Below, one piece after another: positions 1 to 12,500 of a DNA stretch of 64,000 nt. The translations under genes and the position numbers were made by a program. The stretch comes from Emmonsiellopsis sp. PD_33 (lineage: Eukaryota; Ascomycota; Eurotiomycetes; Onygenales; Ajellomycetaceae). The DNA lies in NCBI GenBank assembly GCA_032988165.1, contig JANTQF010000064.1, positions 1 through 64,000 on the forward strand, written 5' to 3'. Numbering within the stretch: the stretch's first letter is position 1; each line of letters begins with the position of its first letter. The notes beneath the pieces are model-generated. The model had not been told where the DNA came from. It did not search any database and saw only the letters and a list, made by a program, of their open reading frames with translations.

Positions 1-2177
1 TCGGGGTGCTGATGGGGGTGTGGTCGCGCGCGCCTGGCGAGGTGGGCGGGCAGTGTGGTGACCGTGGTCTGGTGCGGGTTGTGTGTTGTGGGTAGGGGGG
101 GGGGCGGGGGGATGGTGCCGGGAGTTCCCTCAGTGCTTGGCCATCCTTCTGCAAAGGCTATCCACAGATTCTATTCCGCCACTAAAATGTTGTCTCGTGT
201 CCAGTCGCCAACCCCTTGACAGACTATGGGTTTGATACTTACTAAGCGATGCTATCTACCGACCTTGTCAGGTTTGTGTCGGCCAGGGGCAGCCCTATTC
301 GCGACTAAAATTAGTGACCCTGCGATGCCCATGGAGATTTTCTAGGCGTTTCATCCGCCTGCCGGACACTAGAAGCGCGTCAGAGTGACACGCGCAAGAG
401 TTCATCCTAGCCCGGCCGATGATGCTTAGCGGAGAAGGCTAAAAGTGACACAGTGAGGCCGTAGCGGCCGTTTAGTACTACAGTTCAGAAAGGAATAGGG
501 GGGTGAGGCGGGAATAGGGGAATGCCCGGATTCCCAGACCCAGGAGTGTGTGAAATGCGGGTCCAGCAATAAACGAAGCCCTCAACATTCAATAGAGGCG
601 AAAGTGGGTTCATTGCGATATCCAAAGATGAAGAATCGTAGAAACAACGGGGCTGGTAAGCGTATTTAGGATCCGCCTCCTTTCCACATCCAACGCGGCG
701 CTTAAGAGGAGCACGGCTAAGCGGTCAAGTTAGTCCAAACACAGATTCCAGTGCTGGAACCGGCGAATTCCAATCCAAATCGCCATGTAGGGAGTGAGTC
801 ACCCTGGGGCTTGTAGCAGCCCAGCAGCAGCTGTGCATGTACCTGACTCCTGAGCCCGCTGTGGTCTGGTTGCGAATCGGGACCAAACGCCTTATGTCAG
901 CGAGACCAACCTCCTTCCTCGTCTCTCCAACCTCATCCAACCACACACATCGTCTCCCAGCCTTCGCTTTTCTTCTCTCTTCTTCTCTGCCACCCTCATC
1001 ATGTTCCATTCGCCTCCCATGCTGCTTGTTCCTCTGCTGCTCTACGCTCAGGAACCATTCCTCGCCCTGGCCAAACCCACCGGGTGATCGTCTGGCTAGC
1101 GTTGGAGGCCTCGCCTAACATTAGCGTCGGGTAGCCTTCTCTAGCTCGCTGCCACCACATCACCCAACGCCTTGGGCATTCCACTCTCCCGTCCTGCTCC
1201 ACCACCAGCATCAAATCACCTCTGCGCTGCTTGGTTCGGGCGAGGGCTGTCTGCCAGATGCTCTCTGTTTATTTGCTCTGTGCTGCTCGCTCGGCGTCAT
1301 CGTTCTCGTGCCAGCCATGGCGATGTCTTTGGCCCACCGGGCGAGCATTCGTCCCCATTTTCTGGGCGCCAACCTCAAGTTGCTTATGTGTTCGCTGCAC
1401 AGAGACGACACCCGTTTCTTGCTACCTGACTAATGCAGTCGACGGGGGGGATTGATGAAGTGAGCCCCTCTGTTGATGCCCAATATGCCCGCCGCCTCGT
1501 TCCATTGGCCTTTGCCCGGCCGTTTCTGAAGACCCACTGGTTTTATTTTCAGCATTCCTGACGTGGGACAATGCATCCGCCATCCCCATCCGGTTTGCTG
1601 CGTTTTTTTCTGCTTCGTTCTATCCAACCTACTCTTCTGGAAGCTATATCAATCGCTGGGCTTGCGGCGCCAGCCAGCTTATTATTTCTGGTTACTTTTC
1701 CACTTTTCCACTCTCTTCTCGAGAAATATTTTTCTTTCATGCATCCAACATTGGTTTGATCCCAACTCGTCGGCGTCGGCTCTTCCTTTGTCCCAATATC
1801 TTCTCTTTGATTGCTCCACTGTACACCACCTTTTCGCCATTGTTTATTTCCATTCGCACCTTTCTCGAGGGAACGATTCCAATTCGAACGGTTCTCACAT
1901 CTCAACTTTTCCAAGTTTAGACTCACCCTCCCTCGTGCGTGTCCCCTCTAAAGGACAAGGACTAGGAGTCGTGTCTTCACTCAACCTCCTCATCCTGCTC
2001 GCTGCCGCATGCCATGCTTGCAAATGTTTACCAGTCATACATCTGAATATCATCCAGCTTGTATCCCTTTTCTCCCCAACAAGGATCCTTGATTGCCCTT
2101 CAACTGGGACCACGTTTTTGCCCATCAGGTGACATTTCACCATATTGAAGTATTTGATACCTTTTCTTGCCGCCAGA
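1..2177. other. Gene-free 5' flank and pyrimidine-rich leader of the next gene
   Basis: I see no supportable gene here. The first 120 bases are unusually G-rich with a run of about ten G, and no telomere-type repeat is present. From roughly 1500 to 2170 the plus strand is strongly pyrimidine-rich (many TTTCTT/CCTTCT tracts), as in long promoters and 5' leaders of fungal genes. Open frames of up to 189 codons here are low-complexity Phe/Leu/Ser-rich translations without a recognisable domain. A gene ending just upstream of base 1 cannot be excluded. Confidence 0.6.
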
Positions 2178-5100
2178 ATGGCTCCTGCTGGAGGAAATGC
2201 AAAAGGCCGCAAGGCAAAAGACAAAGAAAACAAAAAGCAGAAAGGCAAGGCCGGAAAGAAAGGAAACAAGGCCCAAAAGCAAGAAGATCCACCCGAAACT
2301 CAGGCATCTCCGAAACCGTCCCCAAAGCCATCACCAAAGCCATCACCAAAGGCATCCCCACAGCCATCCCCACAGCCGTCCCCAAAAATATCTCCAAAGA
2401 CATCCCCTATAATCGAACCTGAGGAGCTTCCTCAGCGACCACCTTCTATTATCGAAAGCCTTCCCCCTTTGCCGGACTCTGTCGACTCAACTCCCTCAGT
2501 CACCCCTTTGAGCTTCACTCCAGGCGGTCTCGAGTCCCCACAAGTTCCCATCGCGACACTTCACCAAGCTGAAGTCGACGACGGTGACCGTAACGAGGAA
2601 GACGACAAGGCTGTCGACAACGATAACAACAACGCTAAGGACATCGATAGCGAGAACGACAAAGGCAACACTGAGGATCCCAGTAACAAAGACGACAAGG
2701 ACGAAGCTCAGGACCCCAATAACGAAGACCTCAAGGACGAACCTCAGGACCCCAATAACGGGGACGACAAGGATAACGCTCAGGACAACAACGAAGACGA
2801 CGTAAACGGAGGTGAATCTGAAGAGCCTCGAGTCCCGTCAGCTCCTTCTCCTGCCAGTGTTGCATCTTCAGCCGGGCCCGCCACCCCTGCTGCTACGCTA
2901 TCCACCAACCCTTTTGATGTACAGAGAAGCACAGACAAAGGACTCCAAGACGTGGCAGCTACCCCAGCCTCGCCGGTACCCGTGAGATACCCAACACCTT
3001 CGGCAGCACATATTCCCCTTCCGTCACCATCCCTTTCAGAAGTGAGACCCCGACCAACCCCTCCACCATCCTACCATCACTATCCTCACGCTTCTTCCTC
3101 GCCCGCCCCTATTGGATCTCCGCACTACGCATTCGCAAGTCCCGTACTTAATCCATATGCCCATGCAATGATACCACCTAACGCACCACTTGTCGACTCC
3201 CACAATATGGCTGTCGCCTCACCAAATTACCATACTCCGTTACGATCATCCGCGATGGACTCGCCATACAGTCCCTTCCACCATACCAAGCGAGCGAGCC
3301 GAACATCATTCAGTCGCGGATTTGCCGACCAATACTATAACCCCGGATATAACTCCGGATACGGCCCCGTCAAAGAGGCGGGTCCTGTTCAACCTCCCGT
3401 GGTGGAGAACGGTAAATCTTCTTCAAATGCCGAGGGAGTCAGCGTCAGTCTTTTGCAAAGGATACAAAGTGTCATCCCAGATATTGGCCAGCTGGTTGAC
3501 AGTTATCGAGAAACACAAACCCAGCTTTCCGCCCGAGAAGCTGAGCACAAACAGATTGAAGCTCAGCATGAACAATCTTTGATGCAGAAAGAATTTTACA
3601 TCGACGCACTCCAGGACCAATTGCAGAAGAACGCGAAGGAGAAGCTTGAGCAATGTACGAAGCTAAAAGGTCGGATTAACGAACTCCGGCTCGAAATTGG
3701 CGATCTCCAGGAAAAGCACAGCGATACAGCGGAGACCTTGGCTGAGGTGCAGAAGGAGAATGAGGAACTCACTCAAACCCGTGAGGAGCTGCAGAGAGAA
3801 ATCGAATCACTTCAACGCGCCGTTGAGGAAGAGAAAGCAGCCCATGCGCAAGAGTTAGAGCAGCAGAAGGAAAACGAGAAGGAGGCCCTTGACAACCAGA
3901 AGCAGGAGTTGGAAGGATACTTCCAAGAGATCAAGGACGCAGACGACAAACTCGCCGCAGAGCAACTTCAAGCTCGTGAAAAGGAGTTGATGGATGAGCG
4001 CGATGCCCTCAAGGCTGAGTGGGAATCCGAAAAGCAGGAGCTCGAGGACGCGAAGAGTGCACTTATTACCGATTACGAAGGGAAGCTGGAGTCGAAGCAG
4101 GCAGATATCGATGCCAAACAAGGGGAACTCGATGCTAAGCAAGCCGCGCTCGAAGCAAAACAGGCTGAATTGGAAGCTAAACAGGCCGAGCTAGACGCTA
4201 CACAGGCTGAGTTGGAAGCTAGGAAGGCCGACCTAGAAGCTAAGACTGCTGAATGCGAAAGTAAACAGGGCGAACTGGAAACCAAGCAGGGAGAACTCGA
4301 TGCAAAGCAAGGGGAACTTGATGGAAAGGAGGCAGAAGTAAAGGCAAAGGAGGGGGAAATCGAGACCATGCGGGGTGAATTGGACACCAAACAGGGCGAA
4401 CTGGATGCCAAGCAGTCTGAACTCGAGGCGAAGTTGGCAGAGCTCGAGGGAAAGAAGACTCAGTTGGAGGAGAAACAGGCCGAGCTTACAGTAAAGCAAT
4501 CCGAGCTTGAGACTATCCAGGGCGAATTAACCGACAAGAAGTCTGAATTGGAGTCGAAGCAAACCGAACTCGAAGCCAAACAGGGGGAGCTTGACGCGAA
4601 ACAAGCCGAACTCGACGAAACGAAGAAAATTTGTGCCGACGAAGTTGCTGCCCTTAACGACACCCACGAGAAGGAGCGTAGCGTGGCCGCGCAAGAGGCG
4701 GAAGAGAAGATTAACAACCTGATAACCGAGTATCAGCAGAAGGAGGAAGCATGGCAAAAGACTCGCGAGGATCTTGAAGCCCAGCTTCTCCAGAGGGTAG
4801 AGGAACTTAAGCAGGCTGGGGAGGAAAAGGAAGTACTTGCCAAGGAGGGCTTGGCTAAAGAGGAGCAGCTTCGCAGTGTGGTAGATGAGATGCGCCAGAC
4901 GCATGAGAATTTGTCCAAGGATCGGGAGAGGTTGAAGAAAACATTACATAGTCTCGGGGAGGCAACCGATATGAAGATTAAGGGGGACGATTTCTTGTAA
5001 GTATCCTGGCATCGCGTCAACCGTTTTGGGGGCCACATCATTGCGTCTAGATTTCTTTTGCATATTTTGGAGTTTCGGGTTTGCTGTCTGTATCATTCTG

Positions 5101-6202
5101 CTGGAGTTTCGGGCAGATATTCAGCATCAAGAACGTAAACCTTTCTCGTCTTTTGATTTTTTTTATCTAATAGTCTTTCCTTGTTATATAAAGAGGTCTA
5201 ATTATTAATCTTTTTGGTGTCTCTAGTCTTAAATGCTTCAGCGAGCTTTCGCGCCTCATCGTCAACCTCTCGAAGGAGCATTTCGGCTACCTCCCCATCG
5301 ATCCGCCATCCGATATTATCGCAAAGATCCCGTCCGAGATTCCCCAGTTCCTGGACAACACGCAAGCGTCGCGCGAGCTCCGATCCGCCTACGTCCAGCA
5401 TGTCATCTCCAAAACGCTAACCTACAGAATCTTCCAGCCATTCCTCTTTACTCTCGGCCGCCGCTACGACAAAGCTGACACTTTCTTCCAAATGCTCTCA
5501 ATGGATATTCGCCGCAAATCTGTCCGCCGCGAAGCATATTGGCGCCAGCAAACGCTAAAAGCCGCCTACACCACCTCGGATGCCAAGCAAGCGATCAACG
5601 TTGTGGCCGCTGTCATCGTCGACGAGATCATCGATCACATCCGCCACTTTGCTGACCCCAGCAATCTCGACGCGCTACTCGTTGGTGTACGCAAAATCGT
5701 CAAGACTGCCGCTGAGACCTGGCGCCTCGCACGTGTCGAGCGCGAACTGATCATTGCAGCAATGCCCTCCGCTGAGGACGAACAGACACAGAACGAAGGC
5801 TGGAAGGAATTCAACTACGAATCTTTACCACCAACTCCGCCAGCTGATGGTCCTGGCTCGGTCCGCAGACGTACTGTTCTGCTCCGCATGTGTCCACGAA
5901 TCTACCGCGAGCCTGTCCATGAGGACTTCACCGAAGATGGCGAGATGGGAGCCCAGTGTGTCTATCTTCCTGGTGTCGTTCTGTATGCCGATTCCCCAGC
6001 TGTTGTGGCACGGAAGATGGAGATTGCCAAGAAGACGAATGACTCGTCCGGATCGGGATCGGGGACACCAGTTGTTGTGCCTGTGGCAGCGGGAGAACCG
6101 GGCCCTGCTGTTGAGGCTTTTTTGGATGAGCCTGCGGATGGGGCCGACAAAGGAGGTGAAGCTACCGCCGATCCTCCTGCTGAGGCTGTGGCAGCGGAAT
6201 AG
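2178..6202 (+). CDS. Large coiled-coil protein with basic, Ser-Pro-rich N terminus and conserved C-terminal globular region
   Basis: Two exons, 2178-4996 and 5227-6202, give 1264 aa. The intron starts GTAAGT and ends CTCTAG, and the split codon TT|T keeps the frame. I chose the ATG at 2178 (CCAGAATGG context); an in-frame ATG lies 11 codons upstream. Order: a Lys-rich start (about residues 5-35); a Ser-Pro repeat of the PKPS type (about 45-75); an acidic Asn/Asp-rich tract with an imperfect DPNN repeat (about 150-220); a Pro/Ser-rich linker; a long coiled coil (about 430-935) whose core repeats AKQAELE-like heptads; then a conserved-looking C-terminal region (about 945-1110) with LTYRIFQPFLFTLG and a GVRKIVKTAAETWRLARVERE helix. 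Homologues exist across Pezizomycotina as uncharacterised proteins, as far as I recall. A structural or scaffold role is inference from the coiled coil; I do not recognise an enzyme. Confidence 0.9.
4080..4620 (+). repeat. Coding minisatellite encoding 7-residue coiled-coil repeats
   Basis: Within the coiled-coil gene about 25 imperfect 21-bp units encode heptads of the form AKQAELE / TKQGELD. Each unit has Leu at one fixed position and Lys-Gln at another. The seven-residue period equals the heptad period of a coiled coil, so unit gain or loss would preserve the helix register. Confidence 0.85.
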
Positions 6203-7761
6203 TTAGACAGATACGTCGTTCTATCATTCTGCGGGTATTACTTTTTATTCTTGACTCACCGACTGGTTTGGTGCTATGTCCACACGTTCGTTTTCAACTC
6301 ACTTCAACGTTTTCCTATGTCCTTGGTTCATCTCCCTTATCTATCTCCTTAAAGCCTTTACACGTTCCTCACCTTGAATTCTCTTTTCCTCCTCACGTTT
6401 CCTTATTTTCCTTCCCAGTTATGATCATGTTATTTCTGCATAATGTTGTAAGATTCGATGCGGTGTGGTGTGGTGCTGATAGAACCGTTCTTCCTGTATG
6501 ACGGGATGGGGATTTTCTTACGGCCCTACCCTATATTCGGTGTAACTTCTTTCCTTGTTCTTATTTTATTTTTCTTCGTCTTACTTCTTTTGGTACTCAT
6601 TTAGCGATGCATAGCTCTTACATAGCGGTGTTGTCTCTTTTGTTTTTATCTCTTGCATTTATTCATGAAACAGGTGATGTCAATGTGTGTGTTAGAAGAA
6701 ACTGGGGTGCATGTAACTACTTTTTCTTATTTTTCCCTTTACCTCCCTTTTCTTTACTTACATAAATTTAGCTTCATTCTAATTGACAATTGACCTTTTT
6801 CTACTCTTCTAATCCTCCTCAAGTATCTTAAAGCCCTTGCGCACTTCTAGGAATACCGCCTACTTACCTTACATTCCCGTTCCCTCCACTTTCAATGACC
6901 CACACACTCACCCAATGATCCATCCCAAGCCAGCACAAAACAGACCAATGGTTAATAATGGTATCAAGTAACTCCATGGCAATAAACATTGAAAAAACAC
7001 CACCGGCTATACCCTCATAGACACAGACTATCATTCAGCTGCTTACCCCTCACTATTCCTTACTTAACAAACCCCATTATGAAAAGATCTGATACGACTA
7101 TGGCGATTTTTTCGTTTTCCTTTTCCTTTCACTTTTCAAGGGCCAGGGCTGATTCATGACATCATTGTATGTATGTATGTACATACAAGGCCCTGCGCAG
7201 TCAGCGAGAGTTTCCAGGGGTTGGAATCCGGGGGGCTGCGCTGAAGAAAAGTTAATCGTGAGATAATAGAACTAGATGATGCTTTGGTGGCGCCTTTTTG
7301 GGATTGTTGGTTTCCTGAGATGGTGAAGAGCCAATTAGTTAACTAGCGGGAGTTAAGAGGGCGGAGTTTTTTGAGCTTAAATAGTTAGCAGAGAAGAGAG
7401 CAGCTAACTTACATTGGGCGGATGATAGTACGTAACTACGCCTCATGCCGTGGTAATTGAGAGTCGTTGTCCGGAGATAAATTCTTGTTTGTTATAATGA
7501 TGTTGATAATCATGCCCCCGGCACAGCCCCCGTTGTTCCGGCGCAGCGATTTAAACCCTAGCCGAGGCGGAAGCGGACCCATGAAGGGGATGGGTACTAG
7601 CTAATGACGGCGGGACAGCATGAGATGATAAGTGAGATAACTCGGCTAGAAGGGCTGACTGCCTCTTTCTTGTCTGTTTTAACAGGTTGATCGCGGAGCC
7701 TGTGTTGTTGGTCTAGGCTTTGCAGCCTGCCAAGGGAATCTTGATGATATTGAACCTTTTA

Positions 7762-7803
7762 GGGGTGGGGGTGGGGGTGGAGGTGGAGGTGGAGGTGGAA
7801 GGG
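7762..7803 (+). repeat. GGTGGA/GGTGGG tandem repeat
   Basis: The block is purine-only on the plus strand, built of GGGGGT then GGTGGA hexamer units, about seven copies. It encodes nothing plausible. G-tract spacing would allow G-quadruplex formation in principle (inference). Confidence 0.85.
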
Positions 7804-7942
7804 GGCATTGCCATGAGTGTATGGTCGTTAATGAAGTGCCGATTGCAGAGGAGAAACTCAAAATCAAAGATCTAGCTGTGATGTGGTTACATGCAAGGAA
7901 CACCTCTGGTGAAGAGATATTATCTTGATATGCCGTAGTCCA

Positions 7943-7981
7943 CCCTTGCCCTTGCCCTTGCCCTATGCCCTATGCCCTATG
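7943..7981 (+). repeat. CCCTTG and CCCTAT(G) tandem repeats
   Basis: Three copies of a CCCTTG hexamer run directly into three copies of a CCCTATG heptamer, a compound minisatellite in noncoding DNA. Confidence 0.85.
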
Positions 7982-8012
7982 TCTACATTGGGTTATGGCC
8001 AGAACAGGAAAG

Positions 8013-8044
8013 TCAACCTCAACCTCAACCTCAACCTCAACCTC
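8013..8044 (+). repeat. TCAACC hexamer tandem repeat
   Basis: About five perfect copies of TCAACC lie in noncoding DNA, 30 bp after the CCCTTG/CCCTATG block. Confidence 0.9.
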
Positions 8045-9572
8045 TTCAACGACCTCGAAACTGAAGAAAAGCAACTATCAAACCAGCTAACGATCTAAGA
8101 CATCATGACGATTCCATCCCATCAAGCGCAGATGATTTTCTGCCTTGGCAAATTGGCTTCAGTTTGGGGGCCATCGAACCCCGATCCGCGCTAGGGGCAG
8201 GCTGAGCGCTGGAACGACGGGGATAGGCCACCATTGGCAAATCGGGTACCCTGATTTGCAGCGCCTTGTCCGGTTCTCGGCGCTGGCTGGACACCAGTCA
8301 AACTCGACATCCCAGGGCGGAATTCGCGTTTTGTCATGCCATGGGGGTTCGACGACACCGGGTAGCCAGACAGGCAGCAAGAGGGAGGGATTTTTCTGCA
8401 GGATAATGGTGGTCGCGCCTAAACGACGGGCTCTGAAACTACAGCGAGCTTGCTTGCAGTTCCGCCCTGTGAATCGCCCAACGACTCCGCCTGACAGGCC
8501 AGGAGACTGGATCATTTGTATGTCCTTATCATGACACTGAAGTTATCAGGGGGACATGGGGAATCAACGTTGAAATATGTTTGTAGATTGCCGCTTTTCC
8601 GTTTTTGTTGGCTGCGGGGTCGCCGTGATCTCGAGCAAATAGCCAAGCACCAAGACGGCTGTCAAATTTGAAGTCTCGGTAACTTATACCCGCAGGAGAG
8701 CTTACAAAATTGCTTCGACAATCGAGTTTCCAAAAGAAAACCAAGATGATGATGGATGGGTCTTTTGAAGATGGGGGCATTGACGGCCCCAGTCTTGGCC
8801 ATGGCCACGGCAAGACTAAATTCTTGCTGGTCTCAAGGTGCATCGGGAGGCTTTCATCTAACTAATCAGCCGCATGCTGCGCCATGTCCGTTTTGGCAGA
8901 GAAACCTCTTCCGCAGTCCCCAAGTTTCCCAAGCCTGAACTTTCCTCCCTCGTGTTGCGAGCCCGACAGTTTTGAATCAACCAGTTTTTTGCATCGATGA
9001 CATACTCCGATTCCCGTTGATGAACTGACGGTGGATTTTAATAAGACGACCAACTGCTCGTTTATTTGATAGTTTCTCCTTTCAGGCGCGGGCGCATCCA
9101 GCCCCCCAAAAAGCACCGACAGCTCCCCTCCATTTCTATGCCCTCGATCGCGGGGAGCCCTCCATCCACCTTTTGGATCAACGAACCCACGGCAAATACT
9201 CCCACCTTAATCTTCCAAATTCTGCGCCTCGCCATACCTCGCGCCACGCACATCTACTCAGAGCGACCTGGAGTTATACACTGCGATACTTCCCCGTCGG
9301 TGACCAATAACCGCTTGAATGTTAGGATAACGAACCATCGCGGCCGTGACGACGTCCTTTCCTCCGAAACAAACCTTGCATAGAAGGGCAGAAAATAGAG
9401 ATTATTGTGCGACGTCCAAATCACCGAGGTCCTGTTCTGCACGGATACGCAGACGTCGCGGAGCTGAGAGGTATACCCGCTGCAACAGATCTCTCCATAC
9501 CTCTACAATATCAATCCCATATCTATCAATTAACACCCACTTCTATCTCTAAACTCTCGCTCTTCATAAAGC

Positions 9573-12500
9573 ATGTCGGCTGCAACTTCATCGCCACGAT
9601 CCATCGATGACTCTTCTCTAAATCACTCAGCTTTCAAATCTCAGATTATTACCGATCCCTTCCTCTCGAACCCTTCGAGTGGTGAGGAGCAATTGGTTCC
9701 AAGCCCTGGTGGTGGTTCAACGGTGAACCTCAGTGACTTGGAAAATAATAATCTAACTGGACAATCGTTCAATAACGCCATCAACAGCGGCTCGTTATCG
9801 GTGTCCGCGACCAACTTCCAGCTCGCAGAGGGCTCGAAGGATCACGCAACATATTCTCATTCACGACCAGATACCAACCCTTCAAGTAACGTCCACTCTC
9901 CGACTTCGCATCTCGATTTCCTCAGTCCTTCTGATTACCCCGAGAACGGATATAGCGATATTAGCTCCTACGGATCCCCAGGTTTTGATCAGTTTGATAA
10001 TCCCTTTTTCCTTGAGCCAGATTTTGACCTACCTCCCGAGTTCGATTCGCTTCCTTTCCCGGTTCCCACCGAAGTACAATATCCACAACCGCTAGATACG
10101 AAGGCCGCTCAGCTAAGGAGTGAACGAGGGTTAGCAGCAACGTCGGGATCTTCACAATTGTTAAGCCCTGTCCTCACCAATACGCCTAGCCCTCCGCCTG
10201 ATACCCAGAAATTGGATCTCTCTGACACCCCTAACGAGAGAGACATGGCAACTCGCCCGTCGAGAAGGGATATCCCCGCTCACCTGCTTCAGCATACCCC
10301 AGCTCTTACTACTACCAGCCCATGCAGCGATTCGCTTGAGGTTAATGTACAACGCGAAGACCAGCCTACCAGTCCAATAGTTAAAGTCTCGAGCTATACA
10401 AGGGGCGATTCTCCTTCCAGAGCCGATGCGCCTATGGGGAGGAGTTCAGGCAAAAGAGGTCGCACCACCCTATCGTCTATCCATCTTGCACCCGTTGGCG
10501 ACGAAGATGACGACGATGACCATTATCACTCTGTCGGCACACATTACAGGTCTATTTCGGTCCCCACACCATTGATACGAGCAGATGATGGCTCATGGGC
10601 TGCCAACCCCACCACTGGACAGGGCGGACTCGATCCTACTTCACGGGGTTCGATTTACGTACTTAGTCCTAAGGAGCTGTCGGAGAAGAAAAAATTACAG
10701 GAAAAGAACGCTGATGTGGAGCACTGGCTATCCGTCAGTGAAGCAAATAGTGAAATCGAGGATAACGACGGTCCTGGACGCAGACCCCGCAGAAGGAAGC
10801 ACCCCAATGACGGTCGACCCAGAGCAAAGAGTACAGGGGATCCGTCCAGTATGGGCCAACAAATTTTCGATGACTCTAAGATTCCAGGTCCAGGAGTCCT
10901 AATTGACGAGGACAGCGGGGTGGATGACGAAGAAGACTCATATACATCGGAAAGCATTCCAGAGTCACCCCCAGCAAACGTCGATCTGAATACCGGAGAT
11001 GAGCCTACCGGCTATTTTCCCCCGATCGACGAAACCAAGGCTCAAGATGAAGAACCCCTTCCACGTCAATTTATTAGAGCTCGGCCCTGGCAGGACCCCC
11101 CAAACAATCCCCGCTTTGGGAATACGAGTCATCAGCCATCAAATTCGAACGCGGCTATAATGCGATTCCAAAGACAGAATGAAAAGATCGAAACCGCATC
11201 GCGCGCTGCGACATGGGGCACCCGAAGACTGAGTGAATCAGATGTTGACAGCGTGATTGGCGCTAATGGTACCTTCAGGTCGCTCGGCATCGGAGACAAG
11301 GAGAAAAAGAGAGGAGTTGGTAGGAGGTCTAGTATTTTTGATCACGCGAGCAAAATATTCCCTAGGAGAAGCAATAGCAATGCAAAACGCAAACTTGCAG
11401 ATTCTAGCCAACAGCAGCCGAGCACAGACTCAGTGGACAAAACCAAGAACAAGGACACAAAAGAAAGTGGCTCGGTCGGATCTATCCTTCCACAACGGAA
11501 ACCTAGCTTTAGCCGTTCGCCTAGATCGCCTCTGAAGACCGGGAATGCTGTTTTGGCCATGACGGGGCAAATAGCTGCAGTCGGCGGTGGGGGTCCGGTA
11601 TCTTCCCCCATTTCCGGGAGGAATCCTTGGAATCGCATCAGACGCAGTCGCAGCAAAAGTGATCTCACAAAGGGATCTGGTGGCCTTCTGGAACTCATGA
11701 CAAACTATGGCGGCCCTCCGGTTCCTACTCTCGCTTCTCCTCTTCAAGATAAAGCCCTTGCCCCCAGCCCTATCTCCGGAAAGGGTCTAAATGATGATGA
11801 GGATGATGAAGATGATGATGAGATCATGGGTGATAAGGGTGTCTCTATGGAGTTTCCCGTTCGTGCGGATCCTATTGTACCCACACCCGAAGGGTTCAAG
11901 ACCCAGGTCCAGCAACTCAACCCACGCCTCACACCCGTACTTGTCGAGAGAATCGCTCAGGAGCAGGTTCGCCGTTACAAGAAGCTCGTCGACCTTATGG
12001 TTCAGCATTCCCAGGCAGTAAGCATGCATAAATGCTCCGCAGGCAAACGCTGCTTCGCCCAAGGTGGAGAGGCAGAGATGTTACCTCCAAGAATCAGTTC
12101 CAAAGACCCCGATTCTACATATGCTCAGTTCCAAGTTTCCGGAAGTGGCGGTCCTGATGATGACTTGAGCAGTTTTGGTGAGGGCACTGTAACCGCAGCT
12201 CTTTTCCCTCCTGGTGTGCCGTTGCCGCCTGTTAAACGTCTCCCTGCTCAATTCGAATGCTCCCTTTGCTTTAAGGTCAAGTCTTTCCAGAAACCATCGG
12301 ATTGGACTAAGCACGTCCATGAAGATGTCATGCCGTTTACTTGCACGTTCCCAAACTGTACTGAGCCAAAATCGTTTAAAAGGAAGGCTGACTGGGTGCG
12401 ACATGAGAGTGAACGACATCGACAGCTAGAGTGGTGGACATGCAGCATGCCAGACTGCTCACACACTTGCTACCGCAAAGACAATTTCGTCCAACATCTG

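Larger units (their letters stand above)
6203..9572. other. 3.3 kb gene-free interval
   Basis: This lies between the stop of the coiled-coil gene and the start of the C2H2 gene. The first part is T-rich with long polypyrimidine tracts, likely 3' UTR. A short TGTA microsatellite lies near 7167-7188. G- and C-rich hexamer repeats lie at 7762-8044 (listed separately). From about 8100 to 9570 composition is mixed, with no recognisable protein in any frame; the last several hundred bases probably hold the promoter and leader of the next gene. Confidence 0.6.

Noticed and set aside
1..120. G-rich start of the window as a possible telomere or subtelomere
   Set aside because: No TTAGGG-type repeat is present; the tract is irregular.
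1563..2132. 189-codon plus-strand frame rich in Phe, Leu, Ser and Cys
   Set aside because: It lies in the pyrimidine-rich leader before the coiled-coil gene; the translation has no domain and reflects base composition.
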